From Echria macrotheca (lineage: Eukaryota > Ascomycota > Sordariomycetes > Sordariales > Schizotheciaceae): a DNA stretch of 64,000 nt. Position 1 is the first letter of the stretch. Each line of letters starts with the position of its first letter. Position numbers and translations under genes: made by a program. The stretch spans positions 1,178,001 to 1,242,000 of the forward strand of contig MU839832.1 of NCBI GenBank assembly GCA_030411725.1. Direction: 5' to 3'. This document shows positions 1 to 10,704 of this stretch, in pieces. The notes under the pieces are model-generated. The model did no database searches. It was not told the DNA's origin and worked only from the letters and a program-made list of their open reading frames with translations.

Positions 1-806
1 GTTTGCGCCAAAGGTTTCTGCTCTTGTTAGCGGGGAAGTAGAGAGAGAAAAATTGGCACCCACCCGTCAGGAATCCGACATTGTACAGCCAGTAGAATAT
101 CATCAGGACGTGAACCAGTATCCTGTACTTGAACCGCATCCCAATCGTCGCCGCCAACACCACATAGACCTGGAACGCCCCTATCAGCAATGGGCGCATC
201 GCCCACTGGTGCCGATCGAACGGGTTGTCCGTGCTCGTCCAGGTCGTGAGGAACGCGGTAAACAGTCTCCTCACGTTTTGCCGGAATGGCATGTACCCCG
301 GCGCATCGAATCGGACCCAGAAGCTGTCGCAGCGGTTCGCCGCCGTATACGCCCCGAAACACGACAGCACAAAGCTGAAGAAGGTGGCAATCATGGCCGG
401 CAGCATCAGTCGGGGCGGCCGCCGGAAGGCGCTGCGGGCCACGGATTTGAGCGAGCCGGGGATGTTGCCATGCTGGTAGGCGAGCTTTAGAGGCTTATAC
501 GCGCATACGAAGCCCGTCAGGAAGGCAAAGATGGGCACGCCGAGGCGGCCCTGGTAGGGTATTCGGAGGTAGGGCAACTGAAGCAGCCGTGGCGCGGCAT
601 CTTTCTTATCGGCCGGCCAGAATAGCGCAAAGTCGAAAGCTCGGGCAACATGGGTCGTTATTACGAGCGCGGATGTGATCCCTCGAAGGCCCTGCGGAAA
701 ACGAATATGTGTCAACCTTGGCAGCCGACAAGGCCATGCGACACCAGAACGACTTAAAAACACATACCTCGACCCATTTGATGTTCCTCTGGCTGGATTT
801 ACTCAT
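1..806 (-). CDS. Membrane acyltransferase (acyltransferase 3 family), 5' part
   Basis: Exons read on the minus strand are 806-768, 691-64 and 17-1; the gene runs off the window start. The start MSKSSQRNIKWVE joins through a 76-bp intron (GTATGT...CCGCAG) to GLRGITSALVITTHVARAFD, the N-terminal hallmark of fungal O-acyltransferases of the acyltransferase 3/OafA type. Next come RIPYQGRLGVPIFAFLTGFV and FRRPPRLMLPAMIAT, which are conserved loops and membrane helices of the family. A second short intron (GTGGGT...GCTAAC...GAGCAG, 63-18) leads to ETFGAN. About 228 residues are visible, roughly half the usual length. The family moves acyl groups onto small molecules or polymers at a membrane; the substrate is not predictable here. 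The family call is firm, the last intron less so. Confidence 0.85.
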
Positions 807-3800
807 TGTATCGCACACACACGCCGGTGTCGGGCCGCAGGAGGGAAAAAGTCCCGGCGGCGCGACGAAATCTTTCTTTCCTCCCAACAACGAGGGCTCC
901 GCAAGGCGCAACCTTGACGACCCGGCAGCCAAGAAACCAGACGAAACCGGGCGGCGGGGTCGAATAAAAATACAAGATTAAAGCGTATGTAGCCCGGTCA
1001 AAGATAATCCCTACAACACGATTCAAGCCAAGGAAAACGGCGACGTCGGCTCGAGCATCGGCGGGGTTCGGTGTCGCAGGCGCTGTTCCGACGGCGGTCC
1101 TACTGCTCCTGCGCTGCGCTGTTGCGCCAGACCATGTGACGCAATTGGGGAGCGTGGAATCTTGATCGATGTCTTATGTGCGTCCTGCCAGCGAGGCTAC
1201 TTGCATGGGCAAAGTAGCAGCAGCGCAACCGGTGTCGTCGAGCCGGCGCCAACGACGGAACGAGTCGTGGTGTTGGTGCCGCGATGGCTGGCGTCGAGTG
1301 GCACTGCGGGGTCGGGGAGGGGGGTTCGCCCGTACGGTGGAGAAGACGACTTGGAGGACGACGGTGGGGGGAGGTCGAGATGGCCAGCCGGGTCGAGAAC
1401 ATGGCTGGGAAAGAGGTGAGCATGTGGTGAGGGAACGGCTTTTCTTTTCAGGACCGGCACATCGGCACCGGACCTTTGACCACCCTGGAGTCTTGGCGTG
1501 TTGGACAGTCCGGCAGGGTGCAGGTTTCAGCGCAGGTGGCTTGCGATTCTGTGGATGGGCTGGCTGCTGGGCGGGCTGGGCGCTGCCAGCATCCCGCCAG
1601 TCCACCCACTCACGCTGCGTCCGCCAAGCGGGCCGGCCACACCATGACCGAACACCGCCGCGAGTTGCTGGATTCGCTCTGCAAAGACTTCTTTCATAGA
1701 TGAGTGTGTGTGTGCCACACAGCAGACAACATTGTTCTTTTCGGATTCTAGTCCGTTTCCAGCCTCCCCCTCCCCCCACGGGGTTTTCAGTTATCAGTTG
1801 GTATCGGTATCTACACCACGACTTGCTAACGATATCCAGCAGCTGGAACAATGTCGGTCGGGCACCTTACGTCAGAGGCAGGTGATGGATGCTCCCAGCT
1901 GACAGAGTCGGTACGAGTGGGGCCTGCCAGCCCCGGTTTTCTAATTGCATTGTCCTGAATCCGGTCTCCAACAAGATATTCAATTCACCAGCCACTTTGT
2001 TCCCCATTGACAGGCTCAGCCGGCCGAACGAGACATGCCGCGCCACAGGCATGACATCGCAGAGTGTGGGATGTCGCCTCCGGACACTCCTCCCGAGCGG
2101 CAACCGTGGGGAAGCACCTCTCCGAGAGTCCACTTCGGCAAGATCATGCTGTGGAACGGAGCAGGCAGGCTCCCGGTTTTCTTTGCAGCGGGCGACGCGG
2201 CCGTCACCAGGGCCGGAGAGTCGGATGAAAAGGGGCTGGGCATTTGGGGCAACTGCAGCATTGGCATCGATATTCCCATCCCATCGACATATCCATGACG
2301 CTGCTTTAATTCGCAGTTTTTGGGGGGGTGAAATCAAAAGAAGGCAACCTATCAATTATTCACAATGCCCTCTTGCATCTCCCGCGTCTCCCAAATCAGG
2401 AACCAGTGACCAAGGCACAGCATTGCTTGGCGGGGTGCCGCCTTTGCCGAGGAACCTTTTGTTACCCCCCTTATCGATTTTTGCGCTTCTTGGAGGAGAG
2501 AGAATCTCCCCAGCTGGAGAACTGGTGGAATCGAAATCTAACCGGCTGACGCGTCTCGGCGTCTCGACCGCCGCAATTGCCGTCTCGACGTAACCCCATT
2601 CTCCACTGCTGAAGAGCTGAGCTTTCGGCTGGAAAATGCGATGCAACGGCTGAGCGTCTTATTATGACATAACCACCGACCACATTCCGTAGCGTATGTA
2701 GATTCTCCCATATCGGATTGGGGTGCGTATCGAGATCACAATCCTTCGAGTAGTGGTCGCGTGCCCCCCGCCCCGCCCTCGCTTTCACCTTGAGAGGCAA
2801 TTAAATCCGCACCTTGTTTTTAGGTTGGTCGCGGAGATAAGATTTGATAAGGACGCATGAGATATGTAGGTACGCTGTCACTGTTTGCAGCTAGCTGCAG
2901 CGAGCAGGATTGGATATCCTGCTCACTTTCCCTCTTGAGAGATTCTTTTGATCAAGGTTATCAAGGTTGTTGTTGCTGCTCCCAATCAATTCCCCATCGC
3001 AAAGGGGAACCTTTTGAGCCTCGCTGGCTCGAGCCCTCAGGGTTCCCCCGGCTGCCAAGTCCGGCCAAGCTTTCTGTTTTCTTGGCCGAGAAGTCGGGGA
3101 CCGACCAGCCCGTTCGCTGGATTTTCGTTTTTGAGAATCGTCGCCGACGGAAACCAAAAAAAAGGATCTGACAAGTGAGCAACTCCAACAAACTTTGCTG
3201 AAAGGAGGAAGGCCGGATCCGGTTTCGCCGGGCCCCGGCATTTTGGGGTTGGACGAAAAGGGGAACGCGTCAACGTGTCCCGGAGCCGAGGACGGCCAAA
3301 ATGTTCAACGACCGACGTCACAATTGTTTTCACCGGTAATAAACGCCGCGCGTTTATTAGTTTCAGCTTTGGCTTTGTGTCTCCGTTGATGCTGCATTAC
3401 TTCCGTAGGTAGTTACGTATACCTTTCCCCTTCTCCTGTCTCCTGAAATTCCTCATTTCGCGGCGCATCCACATCGTGTCTTGTTCTTAGGTTTTGCGTC
3501 GCGTCGTGATTCAACACTGTGGGGATTAAACTTTTTGACCGGGGCGCTCGGCGCGGGTCCTTCGCGTCGATTGGAAAAGTGGACACACTTTTTGCCGGCT
3601 GTTGGACCTTGGCGTCGTTGGGATGCGAGATCGTCATGTTTCAACGATCCCCTTTTTCTTCCGCTTGGATCGGCGACCCGTGTGAGGATAGTGGAGCGGC
3701 ACCAAAAGCCACCCGCTGTGCCGCTGTCACCGGCCGGCGGCCGATCATTGGACTGTTGGGACGGCCGGGTGTGCCGGATTGTGATTCCGGACTCACGGTT

Positions 3801-4256
3801 GGAACTTGGATATCGGATCCCACTCGGATCCCACTCGGAAGAAGTTGAAAACTTATCGCTGAGGGCTATCTACTCTTCGATCTATAGCTGCTAACTATTT
3901 ATGACCGTCTTGTGGCGCTTCTCCTGCCCAGACATGCTCAGCTCTTTTGGCCAAGTCCGATGGAAGCGAGCATTCACGGCTCAGCTCCTTGGCGCTTATT
4001 CTTCGGACAAGATGCACTACCATTCCCTCCCACCAGCCGCGTTCCCAGGCCTTGCTGTAGGCTTGCCGGCGGGCTCAAGTTATTGCATCTCAAGTTCCGA
4101 AGCGTGTACATCCGTTTCTTGCAACGTCTAGGCAAGTCTTACCTAGGATTATATGTCCGGCCAAGTCGTTGCATCTGGCCCCAAAGCATCCTGCCGCCCC
4201 ATGCCTAGACGCCGAGCCCCCGCTGAAAGTTGGGTGTTGGCAACACCTCAACTAAC
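807..4256. other. Intergenic region without a supported gene
   Basis: This 3.4-kb gap lies between the 5' end of the acyltransferase gene and the 3' end of the F-box gene. Several reading frames of 100-230 codons occur on both strands, but their translations are Arg/Pro/Ser-rich, have no recognisable motif and cannot be joined at splice sites into a protein-like product. The part next to 806 should contain the acyltransferase promoter. A short direct repeat (ATCCCACTCGG, twice) is seen near 3815-3840. Nothing else stands out. Confidence 0.6.
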
Positions 4257-6104
4257 TCATCTCCCTGGCCAAATATAACAGCTGGAGTCGTCGATCGACT
4301 CCATTGGAATCCATTCGGAGCTATCCTCAACAGTGAATTTGACGCCGTTCTTCTCAAAAAGCTCGCGCACCGTCTGGAAGTGAAAGTCAATATCCACCCC
4401 CTCCTCCATCATCCACGTCCACGGGATCTTGCACAGCAGCAGCACCTTGCGCAGCCGCGGGAGGCGCTCCTTAGCGTCGCTGGCAAACTGCTCGAGCATA
4501 CGCACGGCGGTGCGGCGGTACTCCCCCTGAGACTGGTAGTGCTGGATCCGTTCCGTGGGCATCCAGCACTCCATGCGCTCGTACGTCGTGTTGCTCGACC
4601 ACCACCAGTCCTCGAGCGTCAGGTCGACGATGTTAGGAGGTAGCATATCGGCGAGCGGCATGTAGAGCGCCGCCGCCGGGTCCGTACCGTACAGGACGGC
4701 GAGCTGGATGCACAGCTTCTCAAGCTTGTTAAGCGTGGGAAGCGACGATAGGCGGCCATCCGGCCCGATCTCGCCCTCTCCGCCATACCACTCATACCAG
4801 CCCACGTCGAGGTGGCGTAGGTTCTTGCCGTATTTTTTGAGTCCCGCGTCAAACGATTCCGGGTCTTCCTGCAAGGCCGGCTCAACATGACGTGACTCGT
4901 CAGAGGGAGCAGGCGTCATGTACAGAGTCTCCAGATTAGGCGCGTTCTTGAGAATTTGGTAGAGATCCTTGGGACCGGCTGGCAAATGTTAGTGGCCTGG
5001 ACCCGGGAACAAAGAGGCCAACATACCGCAGCTGTCATGAAGGAAGATGTGACGAGCACTGGACAAGTAAGGATGGAACTCATCGCCCATGAGAAATTCG
5101 TCTTGCTCAGTGTTCTCCCACTCCCCGAGGTCGGCTGAGACCTCGAGCGTGGTGAGCTTCGGGATGCAAGCAAACAGGGGATAGTAATCTGGGGCGTGAC
5201 ATCCGTAGACGTCGGGAGCCCAAGAGGGGTTTTCCACATCGATAAGATCCAGCTCCTCTGGATCGCCTTGTAGGAGCAGCGTGTGGACATTGTGCAGCGG
5301 GGGCATGTCGGTACGAAGAAAATCCGGGTCAAAGCCCCGGCGGATAAAAACATCGGCTTGCCCGCCGTAAAGTTCCTCAGACTTGGGCACGAGAGGCAGC
5401 TCGAGTTCGGAAAATGTGGGAGAATTCTGGAGTCTGCCGATAAGCGCGTTGTAGGGGAGATGCTCGTGGTATATGGGGACCTGGAGGAGGAACATCTCCA
5501 ACTTGGGCAAGAGCTTGAGTAAGAAAGCCACGACCATCTCGGGCACAAAATTGGGGTCGCCAAATCCTTGGGCGACGTTCATGTGCGGCCTCATGCCCAT
5601 GATGGAGATGGCGAAAAACAGAGGGGCCAAAGGATCCAGACGCGACGAGCGGATGCGAGTGTCGGGCATGTAGTGAGAAAGAGCGCGACGGGTTTCCTGC
5701 GTGACTATGTCGCTGGTGAGGGTGAGATGGATGCCCAGATAGCGGACCCATGAGCCATAGTCGAGCCGCTCAGTAAGCGTGCGGAAGAGAAGAACCATGG
5801 CATCTTCGTTGAGGATGGCGACAGTGTGGTACAAATAAGGGAATGCGAGCGTCGAAAAACGGCGGTTCACGAGGCACAGGCTCCGCAGTCCATAGCAGCT
5901 GCGGGTGAAGTCGTACCAGGGCTCGCCGGGCACCAGCTTCTCGTACTCGACGGGCTTTGTCTCGCCAACCTCGGGCGGCTGGGGGAGCAGCAGCTCGAGG
6001 ATGGTCGTGAGGATCTCGGGCGGGAGCAATTCCAGGTGCACGGGCCGCGGGCCATTGGGGGAGTTGGAGTCGGTCGCGCCGGGTGGACTCGCCGAGTCCG
6101 ACAT
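4257..6104 (-). CDS. F-box domain protein
   Basis: Exons 6104-5027 and 4978-4257 are joined over a 48-bp intron (GTATGT, CACTAAC, TTGCCAG) and give 599 residues. The start MSDSASPPGATDSN was chosen because the in-frame extension upstream is low-complexity. Residues about 25-90 carry an F-box: HLELLPPEILTTILELLLPQ, later LRSLCLVNRRFSTLAFPYLY. The remainder reads like a degenerate leucine-rich or helical repeat (for example LPTLNKLEKLCIQLAVLY and LPRLRKVLLL), as in many fungal F-box proteins. Such proteins usually act as substrate adaptors of SCF ubiquitin ligases through Skp1; the target cannot be told. An AACCCTAACCCT element lies about 210 bp upstream of the start. The F-box call is fairly sure, the repeat type is not. 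Confidence 0.8.
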
Positions 6105-6315
6105 GTTTCTGTTTTGTCGACCCCAAAAGGCCTGTAAAGGGACGATGCGGCTGATTCGAATATCGCGCCAGGCCTGGGATTCGGCACGGTTCGAAGGTGG
6201 GAAGTGCCGTGACTGGTCGCTGTGGGAGGCCGGGAGCGCGGGGTTGAGAGTTGGTGTTGACAGAGAGTTTTTGGGCTGAGGGTGGGTCCCGCATTTCAGC
6301 TGGTCAACTCGGAAT

Positions 6316-6327
6316 AACCCTAACCCT
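6316..6327. promoter_or_regulatory. Telo-box (AACCCTAACCCT) upstream of the F-box gene
   Basis: Two telomere-type repeats in tandem lie about 210 bp upstream of the F-box start codon. The identical 12-mer occurs 71 bp upstream of the gene at 41781. Such boxes bind Tbf1/Teb1-type Myb factors in fungi; that role here is inferred. Confidence 0.4.
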
Positions 6328-6832
6328 GGACAACATGGGATGAAAAGGGGGATGAAAAGGGGGAATTGAGACGACGACGAGGGCAACGGTCTAACCCCCC
6401 CTTCCCCCCATCACACCGCTGGAAGTTTGAACAACCATTGTTATTAGTTGAACAGGTTTCTGTATCTGCACAGTATCCATTCTTCACAGACAGTAGGTAG
6501 TGGCCATGCTCAGCAACCTCAACCCTGAAGCAGCCTCCATATGCCTTAACTAGCACAGAATGTTGACAACATGTCGTCTGGTCCTGACACAAGAACGCTG
6601 AACAACACAGTGGAATTGTTTAAATGGATGCCTACGACACATTAGGTATGTTAAATAACACCTTGTCTTGCTCAAACTGAGTGGGCTTGTCCAGATGGCC
6701 GCCTGCTCTGCCTACCAAGTCAGTCCAGCTTGGACGACAACATATATCTTGAACTGTAACACTATGGCTGTTCCAGTAAACACAACAATACCTGAACTCA
6801 AACAGACACACTGTTATCAGGTATGGTATCAA

Positions 6833-6840
6833 TATATAAA
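6833..6840 (+). promoter_or_regulatory. TATA box of the CxxC protein gene
   Basis: TATATAAA followed by a G-rich stretch lies 230 bp before the start codon at 7070. It is the only good TATA match in this promoter and leaves a leader of about 200 nt that is CA-rich. The assignment is inferred from sequence and position. Confidence 0.45.
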
Positions 6841-7006
6841 GAGGGGGAGCCCCCGGGTTATACCACCTCATCTCATCTCACCATCACCATCACCTATCAC
6901 CGTCACCACCCCCACCACTCACAACAACTTCGATACCCATTCGACACACAACACACACCACGCGTAGCCACAACACCAACACCACCACAACATTTTCCCG
7001 GTCAAG

Positions 7007-7061
7007 GTAAGTCCCCTCCCCGTCGCCACAAGGTAAGTCCCCCCGTCCAGGAGAGGTAAGT
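7007..7061 (+). other. Three consecutive AG|GTAAGT donor-like sites in the 5' leader
   Basis: Perfect 5' splice-site consensus sequences start at 7007, 7033 and 7056, all within 63 bp of the start codon at 7070. A possible acceptor (GTCCAG, ending at 7050) would allow a 44-nt leader intron from 7007. The third site has no acceptor before the start codon. Whether any is used cannot be told from sequence. Confidence 0.5.
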
Positions 7062-7069
7062 TTGCCGCC

Positions 7070-7996
7070 ATGATGCCCTCTCAGCCACCCGGTGGTCAGC
7101 AGCCGGACCCGGTCTGCAACGTCTGTAAGATGCAGTTCGCAGACTTGCCCTTGCCGACTTGCACCCGGTGCCGGAACGCTGCTGCTGGCCCCAACCCCCA
7201 GGATGGATCTGGTCTCCTTCCCTCTGGTATGTGCACCACGTGCCACCTCCGCCCGGCCGAGGCGGGCCGCGTCCGCTGCTTTGAGTGCAACGAACGTGAC
7301 CGCCAATGGCACCGGAACTCCCAGGACAAGCTCCTCAACACCAAGGCCTGTATCGAATGCTCTGCTCCCATCGACAACACCGTCGTGGCCGCCTGGAAGC
7401 GACATCTCCGCTGCAAGGACTGTCTCGCCATCAAGGCTGCCCGTCGGAAGGCCATCGCCGCTGGTCGACAGATGCACCAATTTCCCCTGCCCATCATTGG
7501 TGGTCCCCCGCCGCTTCCGACCCCGGCTGTTGGATCCAACAGCTGGGCTCCGGCTGTGACGGTCGGCAACTTTGATGGAGCTTATCAGGAGATGGTCGCT
7601 GAGACTGCCGGTGGTGGTCTCACCGCTCCTCTTTCTGCTCCTGGTGATCTCCTCGAGGTTCCGGTCTCCCCCGGTCCCGCCTCTCCCGGTAATATGCTCC
7701 ATGTTCCCGGCTCCCCCGGTAATCTCCTCGAGGTTCCCGCCACCCCTTCGGTCTTCCTTCCTCCCATGACCTCTCTGCAGGATCCTTACCCGGAGGCTCC
7801 CCTTCTGGACCGCCCTTCCACGATCCCCGGGAGTGCCGATCACGCTCGCTGGAACCGCGAGGCCTGTGAGCTTCTTGGTCTGGATCCCGAGATTTGGCTC
7901 CTTGTTGGTCCTGACTGCAGCGAGGAGCAGTGGATGGAGATGAAGCTGGAGATTCTGGCTGATGGCACCCTGTCGTCCATTTTTGCGAAGAGCTAA
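7070..7996 (+). CDS. Cys-rich protein with three CxxC pairs, unknown function
   Basis: An uninterrupted frame of 308 residues starts in a good context (GCCGCCATGATG). The N-terminal half has six CxxC motifs arranged as three pairs: CNVC/CTRC (residues about 16-37), CTTC/CFEC (about 55-77) and CIEC/CKDC (about 93-118). These look like three small zinc ribbons; the third is followed by a basic segment (KAARRKAIAAGR). The second half is Pro/Gly-rich and contains three related units, GDLLEVPVSPG, GNMLHVPGSPG and GNLLEVPATPS, then a more ordered acidic tail. No signal peptide is seen. I do not recognise the family. A zinc-binding nucleic-acid or protein-binding role is only a guess. Confidence 0.7.
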   Translation: MMPSQPPGGQQPDPVCNVCKMQFADLPLPTCTRCRNAAAGPNPQDGSGLLPSGMCTTCHLRPAEAGRVRCFECNERDRQWHRNSQDKLLNTKACIECSAPIDNTVVAAWKRHLRCKDCLAIKAARRKAIAAGRQMHQFPLPIIGGPPPLPTPAVGSNSWAPAVTVGNFDGAYQEMVAETAGGGLTAPLSAPGDLLEVPVSPGPASPGNMLHVPGSPGNLLEVPATPSVFLPPMTSLQDPYPEAPLLDRPSTIPGSADHARWNREACELLGLDPEIWLLVGPDCSEEQWMEMKLEILADGTLSSIFAKS

Positions 7997-8671
7997 GTCA
8001 CTCCCCCCTCTTTCCTTGAGTTCTTCTTTCCTTGAGTCTTTTCCTAGAGTCACTTTTCTTTCTTGAGAAAGCCCCCACAAAAGCACAAAAACACCGGAAA
8101 ATCACAAAACCCCACAAAAAAATTCATGCTCGAAACAAGTTCCAATCAACACACTCTTTTGACCCCTGTTGCTCGTTTCCTTTGTCTCTCTTGTCTGATG
8201 AGAAAAACCCCTTGTAAACACCAAAAAAAGTAAGTCATGCATGCTTGAAACAAGTTCCAAGAATCTTAGGTAGTGAGAACCGAAACATCAATAAAAAAAC
8301 ATGTCTGCTCAACCCTCTGTGCCCTTGCCTGCTTTGCTTATGTGACTGTGTGACTGTGTGGCCTTTTGTCCCTTGTGCTTGTTGTCCACACCCCCATGGC
8401 CCTTGCCACCCACCGTAGCGTTGTGACGCCGTGACCCATGCGTGCTGAATGATCCCGGACGTATGTAGATGAATGTGCCATGTCCGATCATGTAAATCAC
8501 ATAGTAAGGAGCGATATCTATGTTGCATGTATAATGAATGCCCAGCAAAGTGCCAAAAAATTGCCATTACTTCAAAGTTGTCCTCCCGCAGGAGTTGAGT
8601 AAAAGTCCTCTAGCGCCACCATGCTTCTAAACTTAAACGCGGCTAGTAGGTGTGCATAAAAAACAAGTGCT
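7997..8671. other. 3' flank of the CxxC gene with a diverged direct repeat
   Basis: No gene is seen. An imperfect direct repeat, GAAACAAGTTCCAA preceded by CATGCTC or CATGCTT, occurs at about 8129 and 8241, probably in or near the 3' untranslated region. Confidence 0.5.
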
Positions 8672-8803
8672 TGGGCGGGCTGGGATTCGAACCCAGGTCT
8701 TTCAATGAACGCTTTTTCTAGGAAAGAGGAGAAAATCAACGCTGAAATCCGCTTTAGGGAAGAACACGCTCAGGGAATGCGCTGGCCACTGCGCTACCCG
8801 CCC
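8672..8803 (-). other. tRNA-like Pol III unit (intron-bearing tRNA relic or SINE head)
   Basis: Read on the minus strand, a perfect 7-bp acceptor stem (GGGCGGG with CCCGCCC), a perfect D arm (GCGC-AGTGGCCA-GCGC) and a perfect T arm (CTGGG-TTCGAAT-CCCAG) are present. They contain an A box (8796-8786) and a B box (8693-8683) with perfect consensus. A T6 run at 8663-8658 would terminate Pol III. The 132-nt length implies an insert, but no 5-bp anticodon stem can be made from the sequence after the D arm, so no anticodon is assigned. One alternative hairpin (CTTTC with GAAAG) sits just before the T arm. It is either a tRNA gene with an unusual intron, a pseudogene, or a tRNA-derived element related to the one at 24906-25140. 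Confidence 0.55.
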
Positions 8804-9898
8804 GTTTGAATTTTTTTCGTTATACCTCATACTGTGTTTCAAGCTTATCTACCCCCCCCCCCCCCCATGACATCCGACGGTTTCAGGTGATTTTGCTACC
8901 TCTGCGCTGTAGGGGTTGTTCCCGAACAAGAAGTCTGCGTCGCGAAAAACGTGCCCCAGCCGGTATAGCATTGGTAACAGGGGGTGCTGGTTGGACAGAC
9001 GGTGATGGTTGTCGGCTGGATGGCGACGCTGGGGCAGCCACAGGGGATTGTTACTGCCGCTGTTTTTTTCCTCTGTTAGCATTCTGTTTCTTTTTTTTCG
9101 ACTCCTGTTTGAGCTGGAGGCATTGGTATTGTACCATCTATGACACAGAACCCAGTCGAGCATGACAATGCGCAGCCGTTGCTCGAGTACAATGTCTGTG
9201 TCGGTTGAGTCGTGCAGGACTTGGGAAGTGTTGTTATCGATGTGAGCATTGTTGTCTTGGACGTTGGAGTTGTCTTGGTCGGTGACGGATTGTAACAGGA
9301 CGGGCCGTGCCGGTCTTTGTTGTGATCAGGGCCATTGTTCGCGAGGACGGGGCTTGAATTGGATTAGCACTGCATTTCTCTGGGCATGTCTCACAGTGTA
9401 CAAACACTTACCATGAGAAGAATACGAGCCTGATAAGGCGATGCATTTTGTGGTACGATTGAACACTGGTGTTGACAACGGTGAAAACCTTGGGCTAAAG
9501 AATGGAAAAAAAGATCAGATGTAGCTGATGTTCCCTCATTATGTGGTCTAATTATACCCCAGATCGTCTGGTAACGAACGGGTATATGAAAATGGTGGTC
9601 TATGGAAAATCGCGATTGGCTGGCGGTTGACTGCCAACCCCTGAATGCGACTTATACGGAAGGTTGATCCCGCTGCACATTGCGGGACTTGCGTATCCAG
9701 TAGACAGAGTAGACATTTTATTCCTTTTAAAAATTGAGCGTTTTGAATAGCAATTCTCTATCTCATAACTGCGAGCGAGTATGTATTTCACCATTGAACT
9801 TCGGTGTCGTGGCCGCGACTGTCTTTGTCAACACCCGGGCAGCCAATTGCGTTGAGGGGACATTGATAGACTGGTCTAAGAGAGCAATAATCATCAGT
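8804..9898. other. Intergenic region with a poly-C tract
   Basis: No supported gene is found. The region holds a 15-nt C homopolymer at 8852-8866 and several TTG/GTTG-rich stretches (about 9200-9330). Short reading frames here lack recognisable features. Confidence 0.5.
8852..8866. repeat. Poly-C homopolymer tract
   Basis: Fifteen consecutive C residues lie about 50 bp upstream of the tRNA-like unit at 8803 (minus strand). Such tracts are prone to length variation and assembly error. Confidence 0.8.
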
Positions 9899-9997
9899 GG
9901 GGAATTGGCTCAGTTGGAAGAGCGTTGGTCTCATAAAATGATCTGGTTAGACATCAGAGCAATCCAAAGGTCGTGAGTTCGAGCCTCACATTCCCCA
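9899..9997 (+). tRNA. tRNA-Met (CAT), intron-containing
   Basis: The acceptor stem GGGGAAT pairs with ATTCCCC. The D arm is GCTC-AGTTGGAA-GAGC, the anticodon stem-loop starts TTGGT-CTCATA, the variable loop is AGGTC and the T arm is GTGAG-TTCGAGC-CTCAC. The anticodon is CAT. A 26-nt intron (9936-9961) sits at the canonical position after base 37, so the mature length is 73 nt including the discriminator base. The anticodon stem has a T31-T39 mismatch. The D arm and stems fit an elongator rather than an initiator tRNA. The nearest T run downstream is at about 10047, so the terminator is weak or distant. Confidence 0.9.
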
Positions 9998-10167
9998 GAT
10001 ATCAGATATCAGACTTGTCTCATCACAGAGCAGGTGTGTGTATCATATTTTTTGCCATTTTGAAACTTGATATCAGGGAAAACACTTTGATTGCGTATGG
10101 ACAGGCGAATCGTGTATATACAGTCTCAACATTGCCCCTTTTTCGTCCCGCCAAGGAAGCTCCACTT

Positions 10168-10704
10168 TCACCCAGCAAGCCCGTCCGCCAACATGGCATC
10201 AATCAGCTTGCAATGGCGATCGCCGTTGGTCTCGTTCCATTCGCTCTCGTAGTTCAACCCATACGGCCAGATATGTCCGCCACCGCAGTTGATCTTGGCG
10301 CTGGCGCCGTCCCAGGACTGCAGCAGCTTGGTGGCCGAGGGCCAGTTGTTCGCCTTGCAGCGTGTGTCAAAGGCGGTCGTCTGGCCGATGCCGAGCGTGT
10401 GGGAGATCTCATGCAGGGCGGTGCGCTCCGTCATGTAGGACCGGCTGGAGCCGAAGCGGATGTTGCCGTTGAAGTTGCCGTCGGCCGTCTGCACGCCTGG
10501 CACGTAGCTCACCGTGATCTTTTTGTTGGGTCGCGTCGTGAGCCGGTTATAGCGTGACGTCGCCAGCTGCATCGCCTTTTCTATCTTGGTGTAGGCATCT
10601 TGTTGGTCGGCTGTTGGGCTGGACGCTTTGCTGACGGTGAAGGTGACGGCTGCGGATGCGATGGAGGCATATGCCCAGAGGAGGGCGAGGAGGTAGGCTT
10701 TCAT
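10168..10704 (-). CDS. Small secreted HExxH zinc metalloprotease-like protein
   Basis: An intronless frame of 178 residues. Residues 1-18 (MKAYLLALLWAYASIASA) form a clear signal peptide. The motif ALHEISHTLGIGQT at about residue 100 is an HExxH zinc site with the extended HEISHTLG form, as in metzincin-like and related small secreted peptidases. The third ligand is not certain; a later His in GGGHIWPYGLNYESEW is a candidate. Two Cys flank the second half (RCKANNW and INCGGG). Similar stand-alone domains occur in secreted proteins of fungi and actinobacteria; their targets are mostly unknown. The extracellular location is inferred from the signal peptide and the protease function from the motif. 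Confidence 0.75.
   Translation of the reverse strand: MKAYLLALLWAYASIASAAVTFTVSKASSPTADQQDAYTKIEKAMQLATSRYNRLTTRPNKKITVSYVPGVQTADGNFNGNIRFGSSRSYMTERTALHEISHTLGIGQTTAFDTRCKANNWPSATKLLQSWDGASAKINCGGGHIWPYGLNYESEWNETNGDRHCKLIDAMLADGLAG

Larger units (their letters stand above)
6105..7069. other. Divergent promoter region between F-box and CxxC protein genes
   Basis: This stretch separates two divergent genes and holds the leaders of both. It contains a telomere-repeat-like box at 6316-6327, a TATA-type box at 6833-6840, a CA/AC-rich leader at about 6880-6990, and three AG|GTAAGT donor-like sites just before the 7070 start. No protein-like frame was found. Confidence 0.6.

Noticed and set aside
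1174..2593. Minus frame of 225 codons (1174-1851) and plus frame of 234 codons (1889-2593)
   Set aside because: Both are Arg/Pro/Ser-rich with no motif, no family resemblance and no splice pattern; they fit chance open frames in GC-rich DNA.
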